Below are positions 1 to 9,692 of a stretch of 64,000 bases of DNA, one piece after another (within the stretch, counting starts at the first letter, position 1; every line of letters starts with the position of its first letter). The position numbers and the translations under genes were made by a program. The stretch comes from Fluviibacter phosphoraccumulans_A. Lineage in GTDB: Bacteria; Pseudomonadota; Gammaproteobacteria; Burkholderiales; Rhodocyclaceae. The notes beneath the pieces are model-generated. The model was given only the letters and a program-made list of their open reading frames with translations, had not been told where the DNA came from and did no database searches. The DNA lies in the NCBI GenBank assembly GCA_036287865.1, contig CP126743.1:992001-1056000 (forward strand), written 5' to 3'.

Positions 1-1295
<1,295 letters not shown>

Positions 1296-1320
1296 TGTTT
1301 TGTTGATCGTTTAATTCCTT

Positions 1321-1362
1321 AAGGCCGGTCCGATGTTTAATTCGGGTCGGCCTTTTGTTTTT
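1321..1362 (+). terminator. Intrinsic terminator after ftsH
   Basis: AAGGCCG pairs with CGGCCTT around an imperfect inner stem, followed by a T-rich run ending near 1362. It begins 25 bases after the ftsH stop. Confidence 0.75.
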
Positions 1363-1439
1363 AGCTATAGATTTTATGCCTGAAAAAAATCATTTCCTGT
1401 GGCACACATCAACTCGCCTGGCGGCCAGGTAAGCCGCTT

Positions 1440-2213
1440 GTGATGGGCATTGTGAATGTGACGCCGGACTCGTTTTCAGGGGATGGCCTTGGTTGCCAAG
1501 TTGATGCTGCTTTTGATCAGGCGGTCGCTATGGTCAGAGCAGGTGCTGATCTGGTGGATATTGGTGCCGAATCGACCCGTCCGGGGGCTGCGGTTGTTAA
1601 TGCAGAAGAAGGGCTTGGCCGATTGACGCCATTGATGGAGCGCCTGGTTAAGGAAGGTATCCCGGTTTCGGTCGATACCTATAAATCCGAGGTGATGGCT
1701 GAGGCTATTCGTCTGGGGGCTGGGCTGATTAACGATATTTCTGCCCTGGCTGATGCGGGAGCAGATCGCGTGCTGGCACCCCACGAATCGGTTTCTGTCT
1801 GTTTGATGCATATGCAGGGTACGCCTCAAACCATGCAGCACTCGCCTGTTTACGAAGATGTCGTTACTGAAGTGAATGCGTTTCTATACCAGGCCGTCGC
1901 TCGGGCAACCACAGCGGGTATCGAGCGCAAGCGTCTTATTCTTGACCCCGGGTTTGGCTTTGGCAAGACATTTGCGCATAATCAGATATTGTTTCGTGCG
2001 CTACCGAAATGCGTAGCGCTTGGTTTTCCTGTGCTTGTAGGCGTGTCACGAAAGTCAATGATTAGTCAGATTACCGATAAATCCGTTGATCAGCGTGCTG
2101 CGGGCAGTGTGGCGGCAGCCTTGCTGGCGGCACAGGCAGGGGCGGCTATTTTGCGCGATGCATTAAAAGTGTTGCGGGCGCTGGACCCGCAGACGGATTT
2201 GGAGTCGTTATGA
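1440..2213 (+). CDS. folP: Dihydropteroate synthase
   Basis: Condenses 6-hydroxymethyl-dihydropterin pyrophosphate with p-aminobenzoate in folate synthesis (cytoplasm). Family motifs are present: NVTPDSFS near the start, ESTRPGA, SVDTYKSE, DPGFGFGKT and GVSRKS. The listed start is the first in-frame ATG, but homologues carry about 20 residues before MGIVNVTPDSF. Those residues are encoded in the same frame from about 1380 (reading LKKIISCGTHQLAW), without any ATG, GTG or TTG. An ATG exists at 1376, one base out of frame, just before a run of seven A (1383-1389). Removing one A would give MPEKIISCGTHQ joined to this frame. Either a CTG/ATT start or a one-base indel explains this. The stop overlaps the glmM start (ATGA), indicating translational coupling. 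Confidence 0.93.
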   Translation: MMGIVNVTPDSFSGDGLGCQVDAAFDQAVAMVRAGADLVDIGAESTRPGAAVVNAEEGLGRLTPLMERLVKEGIPVSVDTYKSEVMAEAIRLGAGLINDISALADAGADRVLAPHESVSVCLMHMQGTPQTMQHSPVYEDVVTEVNAFLYQAVARATTAGIERKRLILDPGFGFGKTFAHNQILFRALPKCVALGFPVLVGVSRKSMISQITDKSVDQRAAGSVAAALLAAQAGAAILRDALKVLRALDPQTDLESL

Positions 2214-3568
2214 GTCGTAAATATTTTGGCACTGATGGCGTCCGTGGACGCGTGGGGCAGTATCCGATCACGCCTGATTTTGTGCTGCGTTTAGGTTATG
2301 CCGCGGGTCAGGTTTTAGCAAATCGTAATGCATCAGGCTTTCACCGACCCGGCGTGCTGATTGGTAAAGACACGCGAAATTCAGGCTATATGCTGGAAGC
2401 TGCGCTGGAGGCCGGGTTTTCGGCTGCCGGCGTGGATGTCTTTTTAACCGGACCTTTGCCAACGCCGGGTATCGCCTATCTGACGCGTGCATTGCGGCTT
2501 CAGGCTGGCGTAGTCATTTCTGCATCCCATAATCCGTTCCACGATAATGGCATTAAGTTCTTTTCGGCCGATGGCAAGAAGTTGCCGGATGATGTGGAGC
2601 GTGCGATTGAGTCGGCCATCGATGCGATGGATGGGAAACCGATGCAAACGGTTGAGCCCAAGGATCTTGGCCGTGCGCGCCGTATTGATGATGCAGCCGG
2701 CCGTTATATTGAATTCTGTAAAAGCACAGTGCCTGCCAGCTTTGATTTGCGTGGTTTAAAGATTGTGGTGGATTGTGCCCATGGTGCGGCCTATCACATC
2801 GCTGCCGAAGTGCTGCACGAGCTGGGCGCAGAGGTAGTTGCCATCGGCAATATGCCGGATGGTGTCAACATTAATGAAGGCGTGGGTGCGTTGCACCTCG
2901 AGCTTCTGGCGTCTACGATCGAAGCAACTGGTGCAGATTTCGGTATAGCGCTGGATGGCGATGCGGATCGATTGGTGATCGTCGACGCGGCAGGCCATGC
3001 TTATGACGGCGACCAAATCCTCTATGCCATTGTGCAGGAGCGTTTGCTCGATGGTCCGGTCGCAGGCGTTGTAGGGACTCTGATGACCAATATGGCGCTG
3101 GAGCAGGCACTTAAAGCGCGTGGTGTGCCTTTCAAGCGTGCTAAGGTCGGTGATCGCTACGTGATGGAAATGCTCGCTGCTGAAGGGTGGTTGTATGGTG
3201 GAGAGAACTCTGGCCATATTCTGGCATTGGATCGCCATACGACGGGTGATGGCCTGGTTTCGGCTTTGCAAGTGCTGGTAGCCCTCAAGCGTGCTGGCGG
3301 TAACATGGCAGCGCTACTCGGCGGTTTGGTTTTGTTTCCACAATGTATGATCAATGTGTCTGTTAAGGCTGGTTTTAACTGGCAAGATCATGTGGGTGTC
3401 GTTGCTGCCGTTAAAGCGAGCGAGGGGCGTTTGGGTGCCAAAGGTCGTGTGTTGCTTCGTCCTTCGGGCACAGAACCGGTTTTACGCGTCATGGTTGAGG
3501 CCGAAGCGCGTGATTTATCGCAAACCGAAGCAGAATCAATCGTTGCCGCTGTGCGGGCTGCACTGTGA
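2210..3568 (+). CDS. glmM: Phosphoglucosamine mutase
   Basis: Interconverts glucosamine-6-phosphate and glucosamine-1-phosphate, feeding UDP-GlcNAc for peptidoglycan and LPS. The 452-residue length is normal. The N-terminus has FGTDGVRG, the phosphoserine loop is in ISASHNPFHDNG (about residues 100-112), the metal loop is DGDADR (about 246), and the C-terminal phosphate-binding loop is RPSGTEP. It starts inside the folP stop codon and is followed by a strong terminator, so folP-glmM is one transcription unit. Nothing is odd. Confidence 0.97.
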   Translation: MSRKYFGTDGVRGRVGQYPITPDFVLRLGYAAGQVLANRNASGFHRPGVLIGKDTRNSGYMLEAALEAGFSAAGVDVFLTGPLPTPGIAYLTRALRLQAGVVISASHNPFHDNGIKFFSADGKKLPDDVERAIESAIDAMDGKPMQTVEPKDLGRARRIDDAAGRYIEFCKSTVPASFDLRGLKIVVDCAHGAAYHIAAEVLHELGAEVVAIGNMPDGVNINEGVGALHLELLASTIEATGADFGIALDGDADRLVIVDAAGHAYDGDQILYAIVQERLLDGPVAGVVGTLMTNMALEQALKARGVPFKRAKVGDRYVMEMLAAEGWLYGGENSGHILALDRHTTGDGLVSALQVLVALKRAGGNMAALLGGLVLFPQCMINVSVKAGFNWQDHVGVVAAVKASEGRLGAKGRVLLRPSGTEPVLRVMVEAEARDLSQTEAESIVAAVRAAL

Positions 3569-3614
3569 GTCATTGACCGGATGACCGCAAGAAAATAGAA
3601 TCTAGCCCGTATAC

Positions 3615-3646
3615 AGGCGCTCTCCGGTGGGTTGAGCGCCTTTTTC
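3615..3646 (+). terminator. Intrinsic terminator after glmM
   Basis: Perfect 8-bp stem AGGCGCTC (3615-3622) with GAGCGCCT (3634-3641), 11-base loop, then five T. Confidence 0.85.
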
Positions 3647-3684
3647 TCCGCCTTTTCTCGCATGAAGTGCAAATAGGATCAGTG

Positions 3685-4455
3685 ATGACGATCGTCAGAA
3701 CACCGCTGGTAGTTGGCAACTGGAAGATGAATGGTGCCTTTGACGCGAATCAGTCGTTGCTGGAAAGTTTGCTGAGCGAGTTAGCTCAAAAGCGCCTGCC
3801 AGAAATTGGCGTCTGCCCGCCGTTTCCGTATATCGCCCAAGTAGGCGCGTTAGTGACTAACACCCCGGTTGTCTGGGGTGCCCAGACAGTGAGCGAACAT
3901 CGCGGTGGCGCCTATACAGGACAGGTCAGCGCGCCCATGCTTAAGGATCTGGGTTGCACTTACGTGATCGTTGGCCATTCGGAGCGACGCCAGTATTGTG
4001 CCGAAACCAATGATGGCGTTGCACGCCAGGCGGTTGCGGTACTAGATAGCGGCCTGATACCGATTATTTGTGTGGGTGAATCGGCCGATGAAGAAGCTGC
4101 AGGTCAGACCCTGACAGTGATTGATCGTCAATTGGCACCGGTATTGCTGGCCCTGGCCGGCGTAGCAGACGAAGGCGCCACTGTAGTGATCGCTTATGAA
4201 CCGGTTTGGGCGATTGGCACGGGTAAAACCCCAACGCCAGAAGGCGTGCAGGCAGTTCATGCGCACATCCGTCAGCGTCTGCTGGCGGCAGGCATGGTGC
4301 AAACCCGCATTCTTTATGGTGGGAGCGTGAAGGGTAGCAATGCAGACGTGTTGTTTGCGTTACCGGATGTTGATGGCGGGCTGATTGGTGGTGCTGCCCT
4401 AGATGCCCTGGATTTCAGTACAATCTGCCTCGCTGCGTCAAAACGCATGTTGTAA
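3685..4455 (+). CDS. tpiA: Triosephosphate isomerase
   Basis: Interconverts dihydroxyacetone phosphate and glyceraldehyde-3-phosphate. Catalytic residues are readable: Lys in GNWKMNG, His in IVGHSERR, and Glu in AYEPVWAIGTG; the phosphate loop GGSVKGSN is also present. I chose the ATG at 3685, with AGGA a few bases upstream, over the in-frame GTG at 3667; this gives 256 residues, the usual size. The next gene, secG, follows after about 40 bases, and the two are probably cotranscribed, an arrangement frequent in proteobacteria. Confidence 0.96.
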   Translation: MTIVRTPLVVGNWKMNGAFDANQSLLESLLSELAQKRLPEIGVCPPFPYIAQVGALVTNTPVVWGAQTVSEHRGGAYTGQVSAPMLKDLGCTYVIVGHSERRQYCAETNDGVARQAVAVLDSGLIPIICVGESADEEAAGQTLTVIDRQLAPVLLALAGVADEGATVVIAYEPVWAIGTGKTPTPEGVQAVHAHIRQRLLAAGMVQTRILYGGSVKGSNADVLFALPDVDGGLIGGAALDALDFSTICLAASKRML

Positions 4456-4492
4456 CAACCGGATTTTTCAAGAAAGAGAAGTAGGCAATCAG

Positions 4493-4867
4493 ATGGATAT
4501 TCTTTACGTAGTCGTTTTAGTCGTAAACATTGCTTCAGCCCTGGGCGTGATCGGATTAGTGCTCATGCAGCACGGCAAAGGCGCAGATATGGGCGCGGCT
4601 TTTGGTAGCGGTGCATCGGGTAGTTTGTTCGGCGCAACGGGTTCTGCCAATTTTCTTTCGCGCTCAACCGCTGTCTTGGCGACCATCTTCTTCATAACTG
4701 CGCTGATCCTGGCCAATCTACAATCTTCGCAAGCGAAAAATACTGGAAGTGTGATGCAAAGCAATGTAGAATCCACCCCCGTTACTGCTGGTGCTGCGAG
4801 TGTTCCGACGAAAGGCAAAACTGCTGATCCGGAGGGTGCGTCGAAGGCCAAAAACGTACCTCGGTAA
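4493..4867 (+). CDS. secG: Protein-export translocase subunit SecG
   Basis: Small accessory subunit of the SecYEG channel in the inner membrane. Two hydrophobic helices are seen (residues about 2-22 and 55-73), separated by the typical Gly-rich loop (LMQHGKGADMGAAFG followed by SGSLFG). The C-terminal 45 residues are polar, low complexity and variable, as in the family. The start at ATG 4493 is preceded by a purine-rich stretch. It lies between tpiA and tRNA-Leu, a conserved proteobacterial order. Confidence 0.94.
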   Translation: MDILYVVVLVVNIASALGVIGLVLMQHGKGADMGAAFGSGASGSLFGATGSANFLSRSTAVLATIFFITALILANLQSSQAKNTGSVMQSNVESTPVTAGAASVPTKGKTADPEGASKAKNVPR

Positions 4868-4902
4868 GTTGTTGTTTTACTGGCAATAAACCGAACTGGA
4901 AT

Positions 4903-4987
4903 GCCGACGTGGTGAAATTGGTAGACACGCTATCTTGAGGGGGTAGTGGCGTAAGCTGTGCGAGTTCGAGTCTCGCCGTCGGCACCA
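4903..4987 (+). tRNA. tRNA-Leu (GAG)
   Basis: An 85-nt class II tRNA with encoded CCA. Acceptor arms GCCGACG and CGTCGGC pair fully; the D-loop, the long variable arm and the T-arm GTTCGAGTC are readable. The anticodon loop TTGAGGG gives GAG at 4937-4939. It sits in the secG-nuoA gap, a common position in betaproteobacteria. Confidence 0.97.
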
Positions 4988-5016
4988 AGACAAGCTGTCT
5001 GTCTTGGTCGTTTTTT
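4984..5016 (+). terminator. Intrinsic terminator overlapping the 3' end of tRNA-Leu
   Basis: ACCAAGACA (4984-4992) pairs with TGTCTTGGT (5000-5008), then a run of six T. The left arm uses the encoded CCA of the tRNA, so hairpin and mature tRNA end share bases. Confidence 0.75.
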
Positions 5017-5060
5017 GGTTCAAATTGTTGTGCGTCATTTGGCAAACTTTAGGTGGCTTG

Positions 5061-5417
5061 ATGCTCGAAAATTATTTTCCGATTTTGGTGTTCATTGCAG
5101 TAGGCGTCGCCGTTGGCGTTCTGGGCCGACTGTTGAACCATGTGCTTGCACCGAACAACCCCGATATTGAAAAACTTTCCGCGTACGAGTGCGGCTTCGA
5201 AGCGTTCGAAGATGCGCGCATGAAGTTTGACGTTCGTTATTATCTGATCGCCATCCTGTTTATTCTGTTTGATCTGGAAATCGCCTTCCTGCTCCCATGG
5301 GCGGTGGTGATTAAAGAGATCGGCATGGCTGGTTTTATCGCCATGATGGTGTTTCTGGGCATTCTGGTGGTTGGCTTTATCTACGAGTGGCGCAAGGGCG
5401 CCCTTGAGTGGGAGTAA
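5061..5417 (+). CDS. nuoA: NADH-quinone oxidoreductase subunit A
   Basis: Membrane subunit of complex I (family ND3). The 118-residue protein has three hydrophobic segments and the family loop with YECGFEAFEDARMKFDVRYY, which carries the conserved Cys. The ATG at 5061 is chosen because an upstream in-frame GTG (5004) would add a non-homologous leader that overlaps the tRNA terminator. First gene of the 14-gene nuo operon. A terminator hairpin lies just upstream, so a nuo promoter is expected between 5017 and 5060, but I see no convincing -35/-10 pair. Confidence 0.96.
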   Translation: MLENYFPILVFIAVGVAVGVLGRLLNHVLAPNNPDIEKLSAYECGFEAFEDARMKFDVRYYLIAILFILFDLEIAFLLPWAVVIKEIGMAGFIAMMVFLGILVVGFIYEWRKGALEWE

Positions 5418-5420
5418 GTG

Positions 5421-5900
5421 ATGTCAAAGATCCAGGGCGTCCTTAACGAAGGCTTTGTTACCACAACCGCCGACAAACTCATTAACTACTGCCGTACCGG
5501 TTCGCTATGGCCTATGACCTTCGGTCTGGCCTGTTGTGCCGTTGAAATGATTCATGCGGGTACATCTCGTTACGACCTTGACCGTTTCGGCATGGTGTTC
5601 CGTCCGAGTCCACGTCAGTCTGATCTGATGATTGTGGCCGGCACGCTTACCAACAAGATGGCACCTGCGTTGCGCAAGGTCTATGACCAGATGGCTGAAC
5701 CACGTTGGGCCGTTTCAATGGGTTCCTGTGCCAATGGCGGTGGTTACTACCACTACTCTTATTCGGTAGTGCGTGGTTGCGATCGTATCGTTCCGGTAGA
5801 TATTTATGTGCCAGGCTGCCCGCCAACTGCTGAGGCGCTGCTGTACGGCCTGATCCAATTGCAGAATAAGATTCGTCGTACCAGTACGATTGCCCGCTAA
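5421..5900 (+). CDS. nuoB: NADH-quinone oxidoreductase subunit B
   Basis: Peripheral-arm subunit carrying the terminal N2 [4Fe-4S] cluster next to the quinone site. The tandem cysteines GLACCAVE (about residue 37), a further Cys in SMGSCANGGGYY, and the last ligand in VPGCPPTAEAL are all present. 159 residues from ATG 5421, which follows the nuoA stop by three bases. Confidence 0.97.
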   Translation: MSKIQGVLNEGFVTTTADKLINYCRTGSLWPMTFGLACCAVEMIHAGTSRYDLDRFGMVFRPSPRQSDLMIVAGTLTNKMAPALRKVYDQMAEPRWAVSMGSCANGGGYYHYSYSVVRGCDRIVPVDIYVPGCPPTAEALLYGLIQLQNKIRRTSTIAR

Positions 5901-5926
5901 GGCCAGGTTTAGGAAATTTCACGATC

Positions 5927-6529
5927 ATGACGCTAAACACGCAAGCACTCGCCGATCTACTGCAGCAGGTTCTGGGCAGCAGCATTGTGCGTCTGAAGCA
6001 GGATCTGGGCGAAGTCACCATTGATGTCGCGCCGACGGATTATCACGAAGCAGCCATTAAGCTGCGCGATGCGGCTGGTCTCAAATTTGATCAGCTGATT
6101 GACCTCTGCGGCATGGATTACTCTACCTATGGTGGTCAGGAGTCGCATCCGCAGCGTTTCGCGGCCATTGTGCATTTGCTCTCCGTAGAATTGAACCAGC
6201 GCGTTCGTGTGCGTGTTTATGCCCCGGATGATCAGATGCCGGTGCTGGGTTCGGTCGTTGATGTGTGGACCGCGGCTAACTGGTTCGAACGTGAGGCCTT
6301 TGATCTGTACGGCATTCTGTTTGTGAACCATCCGGATCTGCGCCGCATTCTGACGGACTATGGTTTTGTTGGTCATCCATTCCGCAAAGACTTTCCGATT
6401 TCGGGCTACGTCGAAATGCGTTACGACGAAGAACAAAAGCGCGTTATTTACCAACCGGTCACTATCGAACCACGCGAGAACACGCCGCGTATCGTGCGTG
6501 AATCAACTTACGGCGAACATGCGGTTTAA
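5927..6529 (+). CDS. nuoC: NADH-quinone oxidoreductase subunit C
   Basis: The 30-kDa peripheral subunit of complex I. It contains the family signature in the ANWFEREAFDLYGILF and HPDLRRILTDYGFVGHPF region (about residues 115-155). 200 residues, separate from NuoD, as is typical outside enterobacteria, where the two genes are fused. Confidence 0.96.
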   Translation: MTLNTQALADLLQQVLGSSIVRLKQDLGEVTIDVAPTDYHEAAIKLRDAAGLKFDQLIDLCGMDYSTYGGQESHPQRFAAIVHLLSVELNQRVRVRVYAPDDQMPVLGSVVDVWTAANWFEREAFDLYGILFVNHPDLRRILTDYGFVGHPFRKDFPISGYVEMRYDEEQKRVIYQPVTIEPRENTPRIVRESTYGEHAV

Positions 6530-6586
6530 CCGCGGGATCACTTTTAAAGATCAGTACGGACCTAACCGGACATCCAGGATCCCAGC

Positions 6587-7840
6587 ATGTCAGAGATTCG
6601 TAACTACACATTGAACTTCGGCCCACAGCACCCTTCGGCACACGGTGTGCTGCGTCTCGTGCTGGAGCTGGATGGTGAAACAGTCGAACGCGCCGACCCG
6701 CATATCGGGCTGTTGCATCGTGCGACTGAAAAACTGGCTGAGACCCGTACATGGGTTCAGTCTGTGCCTTATATGGATCGTCTGGACTACGTGTCGACGA
6801 TGTGTAACGAGCACGCTTACTGCTTAGCCATTGAAAAGCTGCTCGGCGTTGAAGTACCGGAACGCGCACAGTACATCCGCGTGATGTTCGATGAAGTCAC
6901 GCGATTGTTAAATCACCTGTTGTGGATCGGCTGTCATGGTCTGGACGTGGGCGCCATGACGATGGCGCTTTATACCTTCCGCGATCGTGAAGATCTGATG
7001 GATGTGTATGAGTCTGTATCGGGCGCTCGTCTGCATGCTGCCTATATTCGTCCGGGCGGTGTCTACCGTGATCTGCCGGATGTGATGCCGAAGTACGAAG
7101 TATCCCGCTGGAAAGATGCCAAGCGCGTTGCCGAGCTGAACGAGAACCGTCAGGGTTCGCTGCTGGACTTCCTGGAAGACTTTACAAACCGCTTCCCGAA
7201 ATATCTGGATGACTATCATAACCTGCTGACAGACAACCGGATCTGGAAGCAACGTCTGGTAGATGTAGGTGTTGTGTCGCCTGAACGTGCCCTCAACATG
7301 GGCTTTACGGGTGCCATGCTGCGTGGTTCAGGTATCGCCTGGGACCTGCGTAAGAAGCAGCCGTACGAAGTGTACGACCGCATGGACTTTGATATTCCGG
7401 TTGGCACCAACGGTGACTCCTACGATCGTTACCTCGTCCGCATGGAAGAGATGGCGCAGTCCAACCGCATCATCAAGCAGTGCATTACCTGGCTACGCGC
7501 TAACCCGGGCCCGGTTATGACGAATGACTATAAAGTGGCGCCGCCGCCGCGCGAAGCCATGAAGTCGAACATGGAAGAACTGATTCACCACTTCAAGCAC
7601 TTTACAGAAGGTATCCACGTGCCTGAGCATGAGTGCTATGCCGAGATTGAGCATCCGAAGGGTGAGTTCGGTATTTACCTGGCATCGGATGGTGCCAATA
7701 AGCCGTATCGCATGAAGATCCGTGCTCCGGGCTTTGCGCATCTCTCGGCGCTAGAAGAGATGTCGCGCGGACACATGATCGCCGACGTGGTCACGATCAT
7801 TGGGACCCAGGATATCGTTTTTGGTGAGGTTGACCGCTGA
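6587..7840 (+). CDS. nuoD: NADH-quinone oxidoreductase subunit D
   Basis: The 49-kDa subunit that forms the quinone pocket with NuoB. The N-terminus has NFGPQHPSAHGVLR with the quinone-binding His; GLLHRATEKLAE and the C-terminal DVVTIIGTQDIVFGEVDR are typical. Full length at 417 residues. Its TGA overlaps the nuoE ATG. Confidence 0.97.
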   Translation: MSEIRNYTLNFGPQHPSAHGVLRLVLELDGETVERADPHIGLLHRATEKLAETRTWVQSVPYMDRLDYVSTMCNEHAYCLAIEKLLGVEVPERAQYIRVMFDEVTRLLNHLLWIGCHGLDVGAMTMALYTFRDREDLMDVYESVSGARLHAAYIRPGGVYRDLPDVMPKYEVSRWKDAKRVAELNENRQGSLLDFLEDFTNRFPKYLDDYHNLLTDNRIWKQRLVDVGVVSPERALNMGFTGAMLRGSGIAWDLRKKQPYEVYDRMDFDIPVGTNGDSYDRYLVRMEEMAQSNRIIKQCITWLRANPGPVMTNDYKVAPPPREAMKSNMEELIHHFKHFTEGIHVPEHECYAEIEHPKGEFGIYLASDGANKPYRMKIRAPGFAHLSALEEMSRGHMIADVVTIIGTQDIVFGEVDR

Positions 7841-8313
7841 TGCTGACTCAGGAAACCCTCGCGCGTTTTGACCGCGAAATTGCCAAGTACCCGGCTGAGC
7901 AGAAACAGTCGGCTGTGATGGCCTGTTTGACACTGGCACAAGTTGAAAAGGGCTGGCTGGCGAAAGAGACTATTGTCTTCGTTGCAGATTACCTCGATAT
8001 GCCTGCGATTGCTGCTGAAGAAGTGGCAACTTTTTACAACATGTACAACCTGAAACCGGTGGGCAAATATAAGCTGGCGGTATGTACCTGTATCCCATGT
8101 GCACTGTCGGGTGGGCGCGATGCTGCGGCCTACCTTGCTGAGCGTCTGGGAATCAAATTGGGTGAAACGACTGCCGATGGCCGTTTTACGCTGGTTGAAA
8201 GTGAATGTCAGGGTGCCTGTGGTGATGCACCGGTTGCTTTGGTGAATAACCACAGCATGAAGAGCTTCCTGACGCCTGACAAGCTGGATCAACTGCTGGA
8301 GGAACTGAAGTAA
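7840..8313 (+). CDS. nuoE: NADH-quinone oxidoreductase subunit E
   Basis: The 24-kDa thioredoxin-fold subunit with the N1a [2Fe-2S] cluster. Ligands are seen as C-x4-C (CTCIPC region, about residue 87-92) and ECQGACGDAP. 157 residues. The start overlaps the nuoD stop, and its stop overlaps the nuoF start (TAATG), so translation is coupled. Confidence 0.96.
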   Translation: MLTQETLARFDREIAKYPAEQKQSAVMACLTLAQVEKGWLAKETIVFVADYLDMPAIAAEEVATFYNMYNLKPVGKYKLAVCTCIPCALSGGRDAAAYLAERLGIKLGETTADGRFTLVESECQGACGDAPVALVNNHSMKSFLTPDKLDQLLEELK

Positions 8314-9647
8314 TGGCTATTCTCGGTTCCATTAATCCGATTATGACCGCAAGCTGGCAGGGCGATGCCGGCTGGGGTATCGATGCCTACATGAAGCGCG
8401 GCGGTTACGAAGCGCTGAAAAAGATTCTTTCAGAAAAGATGCCGCCAGAAGCGGTGATTGCTGAAGTGAAGAAATCGGTTCTGCGCGGTCGTGGTGGTGC
8501 AGGATTTCCAACGGGCCTGAAGTGGAGCTTTATGCCCCGCACCATGCCCGGCGACAAATATATTTGCTGTAACACAGACGAAGGTGAGCCCGGTACGTTT
8601 AAAGACCGCGACATCATGCGTTATGACCCGCATTCAGTGATTGAAGGCATGATCATCGGTGCGTACGCCATGGGTGCGACCCGTGGCTATAACTATGTCC
8701 ACGGCGAAATCTACGAACTGTATGAGCGCTTCGAAGTAGCATTGGCTGAAGCCCGTGCTGCCGGCTTCCTGGGACAGAACATTCTGGGTAGCGATCATTC
8801 GTTCGAACTGTTTGCGCACCATGGTTACGGCGCCTACATCTGCGGTGAAGAAACCGCGTTGCTGGATTCGATCGAGGGCAAGAAGGGTCAGCCACGATTC
8901 AAGCCGCCGTTCCCGGCCTCGTATGGCTTGTACGGTCGTCCGACGACTGTGAATAACACCGAAACATTTGCATCGGTTCCGTTCATTATCCGTCTGGGTG
9001 CCGATAACTTCCTGAATGCCGGTAAAGAGAATAATGGCGGTACTAAGCTATTCTCGATCTCCGGTCACGTTGAACGTCCTGGTAACTACGAAATTCCGCT
9101 GGGTACACCGTTCTCGACCTTGCTGGAAATGGCCGGTGGTGTCCGCGGTGGTCGCAAGCTTAAGGCAGTTATTCCGGGTGGCTCTTCGTCACCGGTGTTG
9201 CCTGGCGACATCATGATGCAATGTATGATGGATTATGACTCCATCTCCAAGGCCGGTTCGATGCTGGGCTCTGGTGCTGTTATCGTGATGGACGAAACGG
9301 TCTGTATGGTTGATGTGCTGAATCGCCTGTCGTTCTTCTATCACGAAGAATCATGCGGTCAATGCACGCCATGCCGTGAAGGTACCAACTGGCTATACCA
9401 GATTGTCCATCGCATTGAGACAGGTGAGGGCAAGCCAGAAGACCTGGATATGCTCCTGTCCATCTGTAGCAACATCTGTGGCCGCACTATTTGCGCCCTG
9501 GGTGATGCAGCAGCCTTCCCGGTCATAAGCTTCCTCAAGCATTTCCGCTCGGAGTTTGAATATCACATTCAGCACAAGACCTGTCTGGTGCCGAAAGATA
9601 TTCAACGCGCCGGTAGTACGTTCCACAGACATCCGAACGCCGCCTGA
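8313..9647 (+). CDS. nuoF: NADH-quinone oxidoreductase subunit F
   Basis: NADH- and FMN-binding 51-kDa subunit, entry point for electrons. The Gly-rich nucleotide loops GRGGAGFPTGLKW and GAYICGEETALLDSIEG are present, as are the N3 [4Fe-4S] ligands in SCGQCTPCREG and the later Cys in TICALGD. 444 residues, full length. Confidence 0.97.
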   Translation: MAILGSINPIMTASWQGDAGWGIDAYMKRGGYEALKKILSEKMPPEAVIAEVKKSVLRGRGGAGFPTGLKWSFMPRTMPGDKYICCNTDEGEPGTFKDRDIMRYDPHSVIEGMIIGAYAMGATRGYNYVHGEIYELYERFEVALAEARAAGFLGQNILGSDHSFELFAHHGYGAYICGEETALLDSIEGKKGQPRFKPPFPASYGLYGRPTTVNNTETFASVPFIIRLGADNFLNAGKENNGGTKLFSISGHVERPGNYEIPLGTPFSTLLEMAGGVRGGRKLKAVIPGGSSSPVLPGDIMMQCMMDYDSISKAGSMLGSGAVIVMDETVCMVDVLNRLSFFYHEESCGQCTPCREGTNWLYQIVHRIETGEGKPEDLDMLLSICSNICGRTICALGDAAAFPVISFLKHFRSEFEYHIQHKTCLVPKDIQRAGSTFHRHPNAA

Positions 9648-9692
9648 TAGGGCGTCCCGCTTCATTCATAGATCTGATTTCGCGAGTCGCAC

